A DNA stretch of 15,441 bases, taken from Spirochaetaceae bacterium (GTDB lineage: Bacteria; Spirochaetota; Spirochaetia; Treponematales; Breznakiellaceae). The notes beneath the pieces were generated by a model. That model worked only from the letters and a program-made list of their open reading frames with translations. It was not told where the DNA came from and made no database searches. A program made the translations under genes and the position numbers. The DNA is taken from NCBI GenBank assembly GCA_031290855.1, contig JAISLM010000138.1, forward strand, positions 1 through 15,441. Reading direction: 5' to 3'. Shown piece after piece: positions 6,530 through 14,069 of the stretch (position 1 is its first letter; each line of letters starts with the position of its first letter).

Positions 6530-7329
6530 AGTTTTACCGCCCGGCCTATCAACAGGCTCACGTTGAAAAAGCGCATCAGCGTCAGCGCGGCGGAGATGCC
6601 TACCAGGAAGGCCATGTCGGAGGGACGGAGCGGGCGGCGCTTCCGTGTGTGGTAGCGGCCCGCGAAGCCCCGGCACTTCATCGCGTTGTACACGCGCTCA
6701 GCGCGGTCGAAGCTGCGGAGCAGAAGCTGGCCAAGAAAGCTCCCCATGTCGGCTATCCTGACGGCCTTCGCGCCGGGCGCGCGCAGGGCGTAGGCCGTCC
6801 ACATCCGCTGCGCCTCGCCCAGCAGCACATCGATGTAGCGGTAGGTCAGCGATAGTTGCAGACCGATAACGGCTAAGCCCCGCCTCCGCGTCAGCAGCGC
6901 GCATACCTCGTTGAACGGCGTCGTCGCCATCAGTATCAGCACGGCGAGTACGCAGAGCAGTGTCTTCAGCATTATCGACGCGAACGACACGAGACCCCGG
7001 CTTACGGCAAAGCCGCCCAGGCTGAAGGCGGTTTCGCGCATAAAAAGCAGGTTGCTGAGACCACCGAACAGCGCGAAAGGGAAAGCGACGACCAGGCGGG
7101 CGAGCAGCGGGCGGTACGGCGTACCGGACAGGGACATCATGCAGGCGGGGTACAGTAGGAAGGGCACTAGGCCGCTTAAGTTTTCGGACGGGAACGAGAT
7201 CGCCAGCACGAGGAAGACCAGCGTGACCGCCGTCTTGACACCGGGCGAGAGACGGTGGACCGGCGAGTCCCCGTAGCTCAGGCGTTCCAGATGGTCGATA
7301 CCTGCGGCGGCGCTATGGAATCTGGACAT
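6526..7329 (-). CDS. ecfT: ECF transporter transmembrane component (EcfT/CbiQ type)
   Basis: A 267-residue integral membrane scaffold that couples the ATPase to a substrate-binding S component. It begins with IDHLERLSYGDSPVHRLSPGVK, the usual CbiQ opening, then hydrophobic helices around residues 34-50, 55-68, 78-95, 105-135 and 238-258. Two EcfT-type Ala-Arg-containing coupling helices appear: MWTAYALRAPG and AERVYNAMKCRGFAGRY, the second close to the family's ARG motif. No S component (CbiM, NikM, BioY, ThiT and so on) is beside it, so the substrate cannot be named. ATG 7329 overlaps the stop of a 20-codon upstream frame as TGATG. Confidence 0.88.
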   Translation of the reverse strand: MSRFHSAAAGIDHLERLSYGDSPVHRLSPGVKTAVTLVFLVLAISFPSENLSGLVPFLLYPACMMSLSGTPYRPLLARLVVAFPFALFGGLSNLLFMRETAFSLGGFAVSRGLVSFASIMLKTLLCVLAVLILMATTPFNEVCALLTRRRGLAVIGLQLSLTYRYIDVLLGEAQRMWTAYALRAPGAKAVRIADMGSFLGQLLLRSFDRAERVYNAMKCRGFAGRYHTRKRRPLRPSDMAFLVGISAALTLMRFFNVSLLIGRAVKL

Positions 7330-7391
7330 CAGGCCGCCGCCCCGCCAGCCGCGCCAGCCGGGGCCGGAAGCAAAACAAAAGATGCGTACAA
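7329..7391 (-). CDS. 20-residue mini-ORF coupled to ecfT (leader or remnant)
   Basis: Reading minus, AGGAGG at 7402-7397 is the best ribosome binding site in the area. It lies 5 nt upstream of TTG at 7391, while ecfT's own ATG at 7329 has no good site. The TTG opens a 20-codon frame, YASFVLLPAPAG then Gly/Ala-rich, ending in TGA that overlaps the ecfT ATG. Termination-reinitiation could therefore set ecfT translation. It could be a leader peptide, or the patched remains of a lost upstream S-component gene. Real expression is unproven. Confidence 0.4.
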   Translation of the reverse strand: MYASFVLLPAPAGAAGGAAA

Positions 7392-7769
7392 AGTATCCTC
7401 CTAAAATGAAAAACCATAAACATCCGCCCGCAAACCTTACATTGCCGCATGACGGACAATAAGCTCCGTGCCTTATGTCTGTCCGCCGCCTTCGCAGCGG
7501 TTTTCTTAGCTTAGCAAATCAGCATTCTTTGTCAAACCCGCCCGCCAAGTCACAAAACAACGATATCTTCCTCTTTTTCGCGGGTCCGCCCAACCTACCC
7601 TTGGCCACCGCCCCAAGCGGCGGTATCCAGATCGGATGCAATTTATTCGCAGTGGTGTCCACCACCACCCCGCCCCCCTCTGCGGGCCGGAAGGGTGTTT
7701 CCGGTTCGGCTCCTTCCACTTTCTCTCCGTATTTTAAAGCAAAACGCGGGCAAGCGCCCATATATTTAC
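7392..7769. other. Intergenic region between ecfT and the RAYT-like gene
   Basis: Contains a stem on the minus strand around 7449-7485, GGACA/TGTCC plus ATAAG/CTTAT with a small bulge, 5' of the ecfT leader and possibly in its mRNA. GTGGTG/CACCAC (about 7651-7664) and ACCGCC/GGCGGT (about 7606-7623) are further small palindromes. CTCTGCGGGCCGGAA at 7678-7692 recurs at 8466-8480. I see no convincing gene; frames here lack recognisable domains. Confidence 0.4.
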
Positions 7770-8309
7770 ATGAGACATTTAAGAATGCTGAAACAGGGCG
7801 TTTGGTACGAAATCAGTACCCGCGTCAACAACCGGAAACCCCTGTTCCGCAGGAGGCGGGCCCTGGCGCTGTTTGACCGGGTGTTCCGGGAGACCGAGCG
7901 CCGGTTCGTCTTCGAGGTCCGGGGGCTGACTCTTGCCGGTGACCGGCTGGCCTTTTACATCAAGCCCGCGGACGGGTTCGAACTGCCTGATATAATGAAA
8001 TGGCTGAAGCAGACTTTCGCCCAGAGGTACAACCGGGACGACGGACGGACGGGACACCTGTGGGGCGACCGGTACTGGTCGCGGATTCTGGAAGGGGAAG
8101 CGCCGGACGGAGGGGAGGCGGGAGAGGCGGCGGCGGGAGTCCCGCCGGCCTGCGGGGTCAGACCCGTAACCACGCAACGCCTCGCCGGACCAGCGGCGGC
8201 TGGCGGCTCCACGGCACGCTGCGGGGTCAGACCCCATCGCGGGAAACGGGTGGCCGGGACCGCGTTTTTCCGCCTATACCCCCTTCCCATAGCCCCGGAG
8301 CCCGGATAA
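7770..8309 (+). CDS. RAYT/Y1-transposase-like protein lacking the HUH motif
   Basis: 179 residues from ATG 7770; no clear ribosome site is visible, and the frame is open further upstream. Residues 1-105 follow the REP-associated tyrosine transposase (IS200-like, Y1) pattern: an N-terminal GVWYEISTRVNNRKPLF, then LPDIMKWLKQTFAQRYNRDDGRTGHLWGDRYWS, where RAYTs have the Tyr-Asn and G-x-x-W-x-x-R-[FY] motifs. Tyr87 is the candidate catalytic tyrosine. The metal-binding HxH, normally in a PNHFHL-like strand, is replaced by D58-R59-L60-A61, while KPAD after it is conserved. DNA nicking is therefore doubtful. Residues after about 110 are low-complexity and are encoded by sequence holding two GGGGTCAGACCC palindromes, probably read-through of repeat DNA. 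A domesticated regulator or a decaying gene are both possible. Confidence 0.65.
   Translation: MRHLRMLKQGVWYEISTRVNNRKPLFRRRRALALFDRVFRETERRFVFEVRGLTLAGDRLAFYIKPADGFELPDIMKWLKQTFAQRYNRDDGRTGHLWGDRYWSRILEGEAPDGGEAGEAAAGVPPACGVRPVTTQRLAGPAAAGGSTARCGVRPHRGKRVAGTAFFRLYPLPIAPEPG
8154..8165. repeat. GGGGTCAGACCC palindrome inside RAYT-like ORF
   Basis: GGGGTCAGACCC lies in the 3' part of the RAYT-like frame and encodes part of CGVRP. It is one of several dispersed copies, with 4334-4345 (inverted), 8223-8235 and the variant at 8447-8459. Confidence 0.6.
8223..8235. repeat. Perfect GGGGTCAGACCCC palindrome
   Basis: The full 13-mer occurs 69 bp after the previous copy and in the same reading frame (again CGVRP). 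The central base is unpaired, with six pairs each side. Confidence 0.65.
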
Positions 8310-8446
8310 GCGGCATAATCCGCCCGGAGAACCGCAGCGGCCGCCATTTCCTTCCCAAACCGAACCCGCCCAGGGGATACGTCTGCCCTGAAATATGAAT
8401 TACGGGTCAAGTTTAGGGCTTGCCGCGCGGAGGCTCATTCACAGTG

Positions 8447-8459
8447 GGGGTCTGTCCCC
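8447..8459. repeat. GGGGTCTGTCCCC variant palindrome downstream of RAYT-like gene
   Basis: Same outer GGGG/CCCC ends, with GTCTGTC in the centre (GGGGACAGACCCC on the other strand). It lies between the convergent RAYT-like gene and the CCA-adding enzyme, so its stem might also help end transcripts. CTCTGCGGGCCGGAA follows at 8466-8480. Confidence 0.5.
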
Positions 8460-8492
8460 TCGCCGCTCTGCGGGCCGGAACTTACATAAGAT

Positions 8493-9866
8493 TTAGACTG
8501 CCCGGTCATAAAGCTTTTTTGCCATCTCCAAAAGTTTTCCCCTGCTGTTCATTTCCGGGTCTTCAAGGACGGCTTCCAGGAGGCTGTTTAGGATCAACCC
8601 CATACTCTTGCCGCCCTGGATGCCGGCCGCCAGCAGGTCGCGGCCGTTTACGGCCAGGTCTTTCAGGGAAAGGGCGCGGCCCGCCTCAAGCACAGAAGCT
8701 ATGCGATCCCGAAAGTCGAGCAGCAGTTCCGGCGGCGGCTCCTTGCCGGAACTCGCAAACGAGTCTGCGCGGCGGAGATCGAACAGGGGCGCGATGTTTT
8801 CCACCCCGACACGGCGCAGGAAGCGGCGCACTGCGCCCGCGCTCCAGTCGTCCGTGTAGTTGAACATATGCTCCCTGACAAGATGCGTCGTTTCGTCGAT
8901 CTCCGCGTTAGGGTAGCGGAGGCGCGTCATTATCGCACGGGTGATGTCCGCCGACAGGGTTTCGTGGTTGTGGAAGGTCCAGACGCCGTCATCGCCGCGC
9001 TTTGCGGCAGCCGGCTTACCGAGGTCGTGGAACAGCGCGGCAAGACGGACGGTTCGCCTGTAGCCGCGCCCCGCCGCATAGTCGCAGGCGAGCAGGCTGT
9101 GAGTCAGCACGTCAAAACGATGGCGGCCCTTCTGTTCGACGCCCCGGCAAAGAAAAAGCTCTGGCATCAGAAGTTCTAGAAGCCCGCAGCGCTCCATGTA
9201 CAGCAGCGCGGCGGACGGCTTTCCGGAAGCGACGATCTTGTCGAATTCCGCCTTCACACGTTCCATAGAAACAGGGTTCACCATCGCGGGACGCTCCTTT
9301 ATGGCCGACAAAAGCTCACCGTCAATGTCAAAACCAAGCTGGGAGGCGAAACGGAAGGCGCGTAGGGCGCGTAGGCCGTCCTCGTTCAAACGGTCGGCGG
9401 CCCTGCCCACGCAGCGAATCAGTTTCTTCTCGATGTCCGCCCTGCCGCCGAAGGGGTCGATCACGCGACCTTCCGGCAGTACGGCGGCAACCGCGTTGAT
9501 CGTGAAATCGCGGCGGGCAAGGTCTTCCTCTATGGAGGAGGCGCATGAAACGCTGTCGGGATGTCTGCCGTCGGTATAGCCGCCGTCGGCGCGTAAGGCG
9601 GTAACCTCGATGGAATGTTTTTTATAGCGGACGGTAACGGTACCGTGCTTTATGCCGGTCGGTATAACGCCGGGAAAGATGCGCATCACATCGGCGGGCA
9701 GGGCGTCGCTGGCAAGGTCCCAGTCGGCAGACTTCGCGCCGCGCAGCGTATCCCTGACCGCGCCGCCCACCAAGAATACCTGTTTGCCGTGCGCGTTAAA
9801 AACGGCGGCAAGCTCCCGCAGCAGCGGGGGGACGCTTATACGGTTGATCTTTGACGCGGTACGCAT
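8493..9866 (-). CDS. cca: CCA-adding enzyme / tRNA nucleotidyltransferase with HD domain
   Basis: A 457-residue class II nucleotidyltransferase that adds or repairs the 3' CCA of tRNAs. The head domain has FLVGGAVRDTLRG (about 31-43), the metal-binding DxD in DWDLAS (about 48-53) and RRDFTINA (about 118-125). The neck has NEDGLRALRAFRFASQLGF and SMERVKAEFDKI. A C-terminal HD domain shows HRFDVLTHSLLA and LAALFHDLGKP, as in the phosphohydrolase-bearing class of bacterial CCA enzymes. It starts 15 nt after the GreA fusion gene and is the third gene of that operon. Poly(A) polymerase is the alternative within this superfamily, but the HD domain favours CCA addition. Length is normal. Confidence 0.93.
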   Translation of the reverse strand: MRTASKINRISVPPLLRELAAVFNAHGKQVFLVGGAVRDTLRGAKSADWDLASDALPADVMRIFPGVIPTGIKHGTVTVRYKKHSIEVTALRADGGYTDGRHPDSVSCASSIEEDLARRDFTINAVAAVLPEGRVIDPFGGRADIEKKLIRCVGRAADRLNEDGLRALRAFRFASQLGFDIDGELLSAIKERPAMVNPVSMERVKAEFDKIVASGKPSAALLYMERCGLLELLMPELFLCRGVEQKGRHRFDVLTHSLLACDYAAGRGYRRTVRLAALFHDLGKPAAAKRGDDGVWTFHNHETLSADITRAIMTRLRYPNAEIDETTHLVREHMFNYTDDWSAGAVRRFLRRVGVENIAPLFDLRRADSFASSGKEPPPELLLDFRDRIASVLEAGRALSLKDLAVNGRDLLAAGIQGGKSMGLILNSLLEAVLEDPEMNSRGKLLEMAKKLYDRAV

Positions 9867-9881
9867 CGTGAGCGGCGGCGG

Positions 9882-12569
9882 CTATTTTGCGGCGGAGATT
9901 TCTTTCACCATGTAGGTCGCCGTTTCGTCGTTGATCACGAAATCAAACTTTTCACCGATCCGCTTGTTCATTAAAGAATTGCCAAACGGCGAAAGGTAGG
10001 ATATGACCTTGTTGTCCGGGTCGGATTCCCAGGGGCCAAGAATCGTGTAAACCTCGTCCGCGCCCTTCGATTCGTTTGCGAGCGTAACAACGGTTCCAAA
10101 GGAAACGCGGGAAATGTTCACGGTGGACGGATCGAAAAGCTGGGCGCGTTCTATCTCGTTCTTCAGTTTTGCGACTGTGGAATTAAGAATTTCCTGTTTT
10201 TCTTTTGCGGCCTTGTATTCCGCGTTCTCGCGCAGGTCGCCTAGGGACAGCGCAAACGCTATTTCTTTGGAGTTTGCCGGAATATCCTCCGTCATTATAC
10301 GCTCAAGCTGCTTCTGTTTTTCTTCGTACTTCGCGACGGTAACGATAAGTGTGCGCGAAACGATGTCCTTCTCCACCGTACCGAAGAATTTGAAGTCAGG
10401 ATACTTGTCCAGTATATGATTTTTAAGTTTCAGTTTGTCCGCGGGATCAAGGTCTTTTACGTCTTCAACAAGCGTATATACCCTGACAATCGTTTCGCGG
10501 CTCGCGCTCTCAATATAATCATCAAGCAAATTTTCCTTGAACAGAATCGCGTACACCTGCCTGTTTATCTTTTTGTTGTCCGTGGTGTCGCGGCGGTTGT
10601 CTATCTCGCGGTAAGTTAATTCGAGAATATAGACCAGGGTAATGATTATCTTTTCCTCGCTTATGCCGGCTTTGGAAAAAAGGGAATCTTCATGAAAATT
10701 TCTGTAGAACCAAACCACCGCCTCGCGGTTATCCCTGTAATTTTCAAAGCATCCGCGTATCATAGAGATGATTTTATCTTCGCTGCCGTCCTGTTTAAGC
10801 TCGTTGATGATCGTTACGGTAAGCGCGTACGGAAAGAGACTGACATAAATATCCTGCCACGCCGGTATAAAAAGTTTGATCTGGTCGAGAAAATCTTTTT
10901 TTGTAGTCTCGTCTTTAAGGTTTTGAAACAAATCCGGCAAATTGTCGATCCGTTCAAACAGGCCGGGGAAATTCAAATTCAAAAGCGGACTGATGAACGG
11001 GTACGAAGCCGCCAGGTTTTTCAGAAGAAGGTACGACGTTACGGCGTACTCGTTCACCGGCATATTCGGCTTCAGGTATCCGGCAAAGAAAGAGATCATC
11101 TCGTTAAAATGTTCCGAGTCCGGCTCTATGCTTTTTATCCCATTCACAAATTCCCTGATTAAAGAAAGCCTGTTAAAGAACTTCTTTTCGGCCTTGAATT
11201 CGCCGTACAGCTTTTCGTCCATGCTCAAAGAACGTTCACGGACCGTGTAAACGTTTATATTGTCGGGACTAACGCCGAACAGGGAATTACCCTTCAGTAT
11301 GGCGTGCGCTTTGGTGTTCCAGGCGGTCCATTCGCCCTGGGAAAGCACGAAAGGTACAAGTTCAGACTTTATATGCTTGACATCACAAAGATTGTCAAAA
11401 CTTTTGATTATCGTTTTTAACGCCCATTCGGGGTCGGTTTTTACCTTTTCGTGGAGCTTTTCCTTGCTCATCGTCGCCTTCAAAACCCAGATATGATTTT
11501 TTTCCAGAGTCTGCAGCGCGTCAACCGCCATCTTGAGCGACATGCTATGGGAGCGTTTTTTTGCGAAATCGACCACAATATCGTCGCCTTCAACCTTCGC
11601 GATCCGTCCGACGCCCCAGGTCCTGTGAAATACAAAATTACCCTTGTCAAACGCAATATGCTTTTCAAAATCCTGTATCGCCTCGTGTACGTTTCGCCAG
11701 TTCTGCGTAAGGTTCGATATCCTGATGTATTCCTCAAGCTGGCTGTGCTGCGCGCACTTCTGCCTGAAACATTCGGTTATCTCTTTCCGCGCGAAGCTGT
11801 CCCTTTCATCGTAGTTTAATATCAGCTTTAATATGGTAATCGCCATGTTAATATCGCCGCGTTTCCTGCAAGAATTGTACACGTCCGTAAGAAGCGCGGC
11901 GGCCTTGTCCACGCTTATGTTTTTTGCGACCTTGTTTTGAACGGAAAGAAAAAAATCCATGTCGTCCGGGTGGTAATCAATAAGCTTGAGCCATATCTCC
12001 CGCACATTTGTAAATAACTGCTTGTTGATATAGCGGTGCAGGGATTTTTTGAAATAATCCGTCGCCTCGTCAATATTACACAGCTTTTCGGCCTGTTCGG
12101 CGAGCAGCTTCGCGATATCCGCCTCGTCGGGATCTATCTTTACAAGCCGCTTCCAGGCGTCAAACAGCTTTTCTTCCTCGTTGTCGTTCTTGTAACATTC
12201 GGCCAGCGTACGCAGCGCGAATCTGGATTCGCCGTACTCAAGAATACGCTCGCAAAGATACTTTACGATATTCCATTTGTGGTTATCAACAAAAATACCG
12301 ACAAGGCTGACAAGCGCCGCGTCGTCTATCGTCTGCTGTGAAAGCGCGATCATCCCGGAAAAATAGACGGCGATGATGCTGTTTTTTGAATGACCAAGGT
12401 GATCGTCGCATATACTTTTTATATCGCTGCAGGCGCGTTCCTTTTTCGCCTGTTCAAGTACAAGATCAAGTTCCTTAAACCGGTCAATCGAATAGTTACT
12501 AAGCGTGGCCCTGGTAAACTTTTCTTCATTCAACATATTTTGAACATCTTTAAGCAACGTTTCTGACAT
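9882..12569 (-). CDS. greA: Large helical-repeat protein with C-terminal GreA domain
   Basis: 895 residues, about 5.5 times the length of GreA. Residues 1-300 are all-helical, TPR-like repeats. Around 310-360 lies FVFHRTWGVGRI followed by VVDFAKKRSHSM, a small SH3/Tudor- or CarD-like beta module by appearance. 360-730 is helical with no recognised motif. From about 735 to the end is a full GreA: a coiled coil with GDLRENAEYKAAKEKQ at the tip (about 774-790), including the Asp and Glu that activate transcript cleavage by RNA polymerase, then the globular FKBP-like domain (SFGTVVTL, GPWESDPDNKVISYLSPFGNSLMNKRIGE). GreA rescues backtracked RNA polymerase. Treponemes are known to carry such long GreA proteins. 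It follows the TPR gene by 24 nt and precedes cca by 15 nt. G+C is visibly lower than in the ABC operon. Confidence 0.92.
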   Translation of the reverse strand: MSETLLKDVQNMLNEEKFTRATLSNYSIDRFKELDLVLEQAKKERACSDIKSICDDHLGHSKNSIIAVYFSGMIALSQQTIDDAALVSLVGIFVDNHKWNIVKYLCERILEYGESRFALRTLAECYKNDNEEEKLFDAWKRLVKIDPDEADIAKLLAEQAEKLCNIDEATDYFKKSLHRYINKQLFTNVREIWLKLIDYHPDDMDFFLSVQNKVAKNISVDKAAALLTDVYNSCRKRGDINMAITILKLILNYDERDSFARKEITECFRQKCAQHSQLEEYIRISNLTQNWRNVHEAIQDFEKHIAFDKGNFVFHRTWGVGRIAKVEGDDIVVDFAKKRSHSMSLKMAVDALQTLEKNHIWVLKATMSKEKLHEKVKTDPEWALKTIIKSFDNLCDVKHIKSELVPFVLSQGEWTAWNTKAHAILKGNSLFGVSPDNINVYTVRERSLSMDEKLYGEFKAEKKFFNRLSLIREFVNGIKSIEPDSEHFNEMISFFAGYLKPNMPVNEYAVTSYLLLKNLAASYPFISPLLNLNFPGLFERIDNLPDLFQNLKDETTKKDFLDQIKLFIPAWQDIYVSLFPYALTVTIINELKQDGSEDKIISMIRGCFENYRDNREAVVWFYRNFHEDSLFSKAGISEEKIIITLVYILELTYREIDNRRDTTDNKKINRQVYAILFKENLLDDYIESASRETIVRVYTLVEDVKDLDPADKLKLKNHILDKYPDFKFFGTVEKDIVSRTLIVTVAKYEEKQKQLERIMTEDIPANSKEIAFALSLGDLRENAEYKAAKEKQEILNSTVAKLKNEIERAQLFDPSTVNISRVSFGTVVTLANESKGADEVYTILGPWESDPDNKVISYLSPFGNSLMNKRIGEKFDFVINDETATYMVKEISAAK

Positions 12570-12593
12570 TTCCTAAGTCCTTCCTTTTCCTGT

Positions 12594-13547
12594 TTAACAC
12601 ATATACCGCTCATATATGACCGGTTCAATTATTTTTATTTTCAATTTGATCTCGTCAATCAAAGCCTGATCGCCGTTTGTACCTTCATAATAATCCATCA
12701 GCCTAAAATATTTGTTCAGCAGGGCCGGCGTCAAAATGTTTTCATTGCCGGGCCTGCACCGCAGCTCACTCTCCAGATAAAAAATCTGCTGCTTGAGCCG
12801 TCCCAGTTCGGCAAGCTTGAGCTCGCGCTTCACTGTAAAAACGTCAAACAGCGCCCCATAAACCGGAATCCATTCCTGCAATTCCGCTCCCGAATAACCC
12901 ATATCCCCGACACGCCGGACAAGCGCAAGAATAAGGCCCGACTCCAAACCCCGCAGATCGATACCCTGCGGGTCTATGAAAAACGCTTCGCGGAACAGCG
13001 CCCTGGCCGCCTTCGTTTCGCCCAACAGCGCGTAAACATCCGCCAGAACGGCCATCGTCTCCGCGTCCTCCTGCTTGAACTGCGCCGCCTGTCTAAGATA
13101 AGCAAGGGCTTCCCCGTAACTGCCGATACCCTTGTAGCAGCGCCCGAGCTGCTCCAGTAGGTCCGGATCGTGCCTCATGGCGCCGTCCTCAAAAACCTCG
13201 GAGAAGTATTTCAGGGCAAGGCCATAAACAAAATGCTTTACCGCGTACTGGCACCTGTCGAAAGCGTAGCCGACAAGATCAAGGAAGCCGTAATAGCCCT
13301 TCCACTGTGAAAGCAAAAAATTACCCCTGCTGTAGGGGCAGTCACCGCCGGTACAATCCATACCCTTTATACGTTCCAGCCACCACTTGAGGCATTTCAG
13401 CGCATAAAGCGCCTCCTGCTGATTGTAATCCGCACACAAAGCCTGTTCCAGCTTTTCAAGGGCTTCTTCGGGCCTGGTATCCATCATCTTGTCGTAGGCA
13501 TCCTGGATCAGGCTCCGTACTATAGTCTCCGTACCCGTGTTATCCAT
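12594..13547 (-). CDS. TPR-repeat protein of unknown function, first gene of greA-cca operon
   Basis: 317 residues from ATG 13547. An in-frame TTG at 13559 would add four residues; ATG is preferred, although its GGGAG is only 2 nt upstream. There is no signal peptide, so it is probably cytoplasmic. TPR units are clear around 125-195 (LLEQLGRCYKGIGSYGEALA, then VLADVYALLGETKAARALF), and helices elsewhere suggest more. Near residue 65 the CTGGDC motif places two cysteines four apart, before a Trp/Tyr-rich stretch. It may act as a scaffold for the large GreA protein encoded next, but nothing in the sequence fixes a function. Confidence 0.85.
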   Translation of the reverse strand: MDNTGTETIVRSLIQDAYDKMMDTRPEEALEKLEQALCADYNQQEALYALKCLKWWLERIKGMDCTGGDCPYSRGNFLLSQWKGYYGFLDLVGYAFDRCQYAVKHFVYGLALKYFSEVFEDGAMRHDPDLLEQLGRCYKGIGSYGEALAYLRQAAQFKQEDAETMAVLADVYALLGETKAARALFREAFFIDPQGIDLRGLESGLILALVRRVGDMGYSGAELQEWIPVYGALFDVFTVKRELKLAELGRLKQQIFYLESELRCRPGNENILTPALLNKYFRLMDYYEGTNGDQALIDEIKLKIKIIEPVIYERYMC

Positions 13548-13595
13548 CGCTCCCGTCAAGCGGATTTTACGATTTCAGTCCGCCCCTCCCGTTTA

Positions 13596-13623
13596 AGTAT
13601 ATTGATAAACACAGTTTTTACAA
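13596..13623 (-). promoter_or_regulatory. Sigma-70-type promoter of the TPR-greA-cca operon
   Basis: Reading minus, TTGTAA (13623-13618) and TATACT (13601-13596) are separated by 16 bp. The -10 matches the consensus at five of six positions and the -35 at four. A transcript starting near 13589 would have a leader of about 40 nt before ATG 13547. This is the only good promoter-like pair I found upstream of this operon. Confidence 0.55.
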
Positions 13624-13631
13624 GGCCCCGT

Positions 13632-13650
13632 GCCAACGCTTCGCGTTGGC
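13632..13650. repeat. 8-bp stem-loop GCCAACGC/GCGTTGGC
   Basis: A perfect 8-bp stem with a TTC loop, just upstream of the greA-operon promoter. The style (stem with a 3-nt loop in a GCTTCGC core) resembles the GACAAGC-GAA-GCTTGTC hairpin in the MITE-like element, hinting at a common repeat family. Confidence 0.6.
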
Positions 13651-13656
13651 TTACGT

Positions 13657-13703
13657 GGGTTTGAGTTAAGCTCACCGCTATGCGGCGAGCTTAACTCAAA
13701 CCC
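13657..13703. repeat. 17+4-bp long hairpin at the 3' end of the GntP remnant
   Basis: GGGTTTGAGTTAAGCTC at 13657-13673 pairs perfectly with 13687-13703. One mismatch is followed by CCGC/GCGG with a TAT loop. Two copies of GCGAAGCCTGACCCC follow at about 13705-13734. It may terminate the minus-strand transcript from the GntP remnant or, more likely, is a repetitive element. Confidence 0.7.
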
Positions 13704-14020
13704 CGCGAAGCCTGACCCCGCGAAGCCTGACCCCGCGCGAAGAATCGGCAGCCGCCCGCCTCCAGCACCGTCCCTATCAACGCGCCCGGAATAATCACGA
13801 TACCGATACTCGTAAACGTGCCTGAGAAGCCCGCCCCGATAACATTGGCAATTCCCTGAACCACGGCTCCGTATTTAACGGTAACATTTACCAGCGGGAT
13901 GCCCGCAGCCAGCCCCAAAAGCAGCGAAATCATCATGATCGACAGGAATGGATGTATCTTGAGCTTGGAAATGGCCAGTATCATCACCACGATAGCGATG
14001 ACAAACGCAAATATTAACAC
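13691..14020 (-). pseudogene. Truncated GntP-family (gluconate/glycerate-type) permease
   Basis: Only the first 95 or so residues of a roughly 440-residue membrane permease remain. The start looks like GTG at 14020. AISKLKIHPFLSIMMISLLLGLAAGIPL is the N-terminal helix pair typical of GntP, followed by GTFTSIGIVIIPGALIGTVLEAGG. After CRFFARG the frame runs into the direct repeats and ends in ASRGQASRGLS, which is not family sequence. The missing 3' three-quarters are not found between here and 13560. A DDE transposase tail ends about 50 bp upstream, so insertion and deletion probably destroyed the gene. The family imports gluconate, glycerate or related sugar acids with protons. Confidence 0.72.
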
Positions 14021-14069
14021 AATACCTGATATAAATTATCCTCTGAGCCTTTCCCAAAACCCCTCCGGG

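Noticed and set aside
5780..6676. Longer EcfA starting at 6676
   Set aside because: The extra 49 codons lie within ecfT in another frame; ATG 6529 gives the normal EcfA N-terminus and an ATGA overlap.
7519..7761. 80-codon minus-strand frame between ecfT and the RAYT-like gene
   Set aside because: No recognisable domain; it spans small palindromes and a direct repeat and has no clear ribosome site.
7955..8410. 151-codon minus-strand frame across the RAYT-like gene
   Set aside because: It is antisense to the better supported plus-strand frame and has no domain; its GLTP repeats come from the palindromes.
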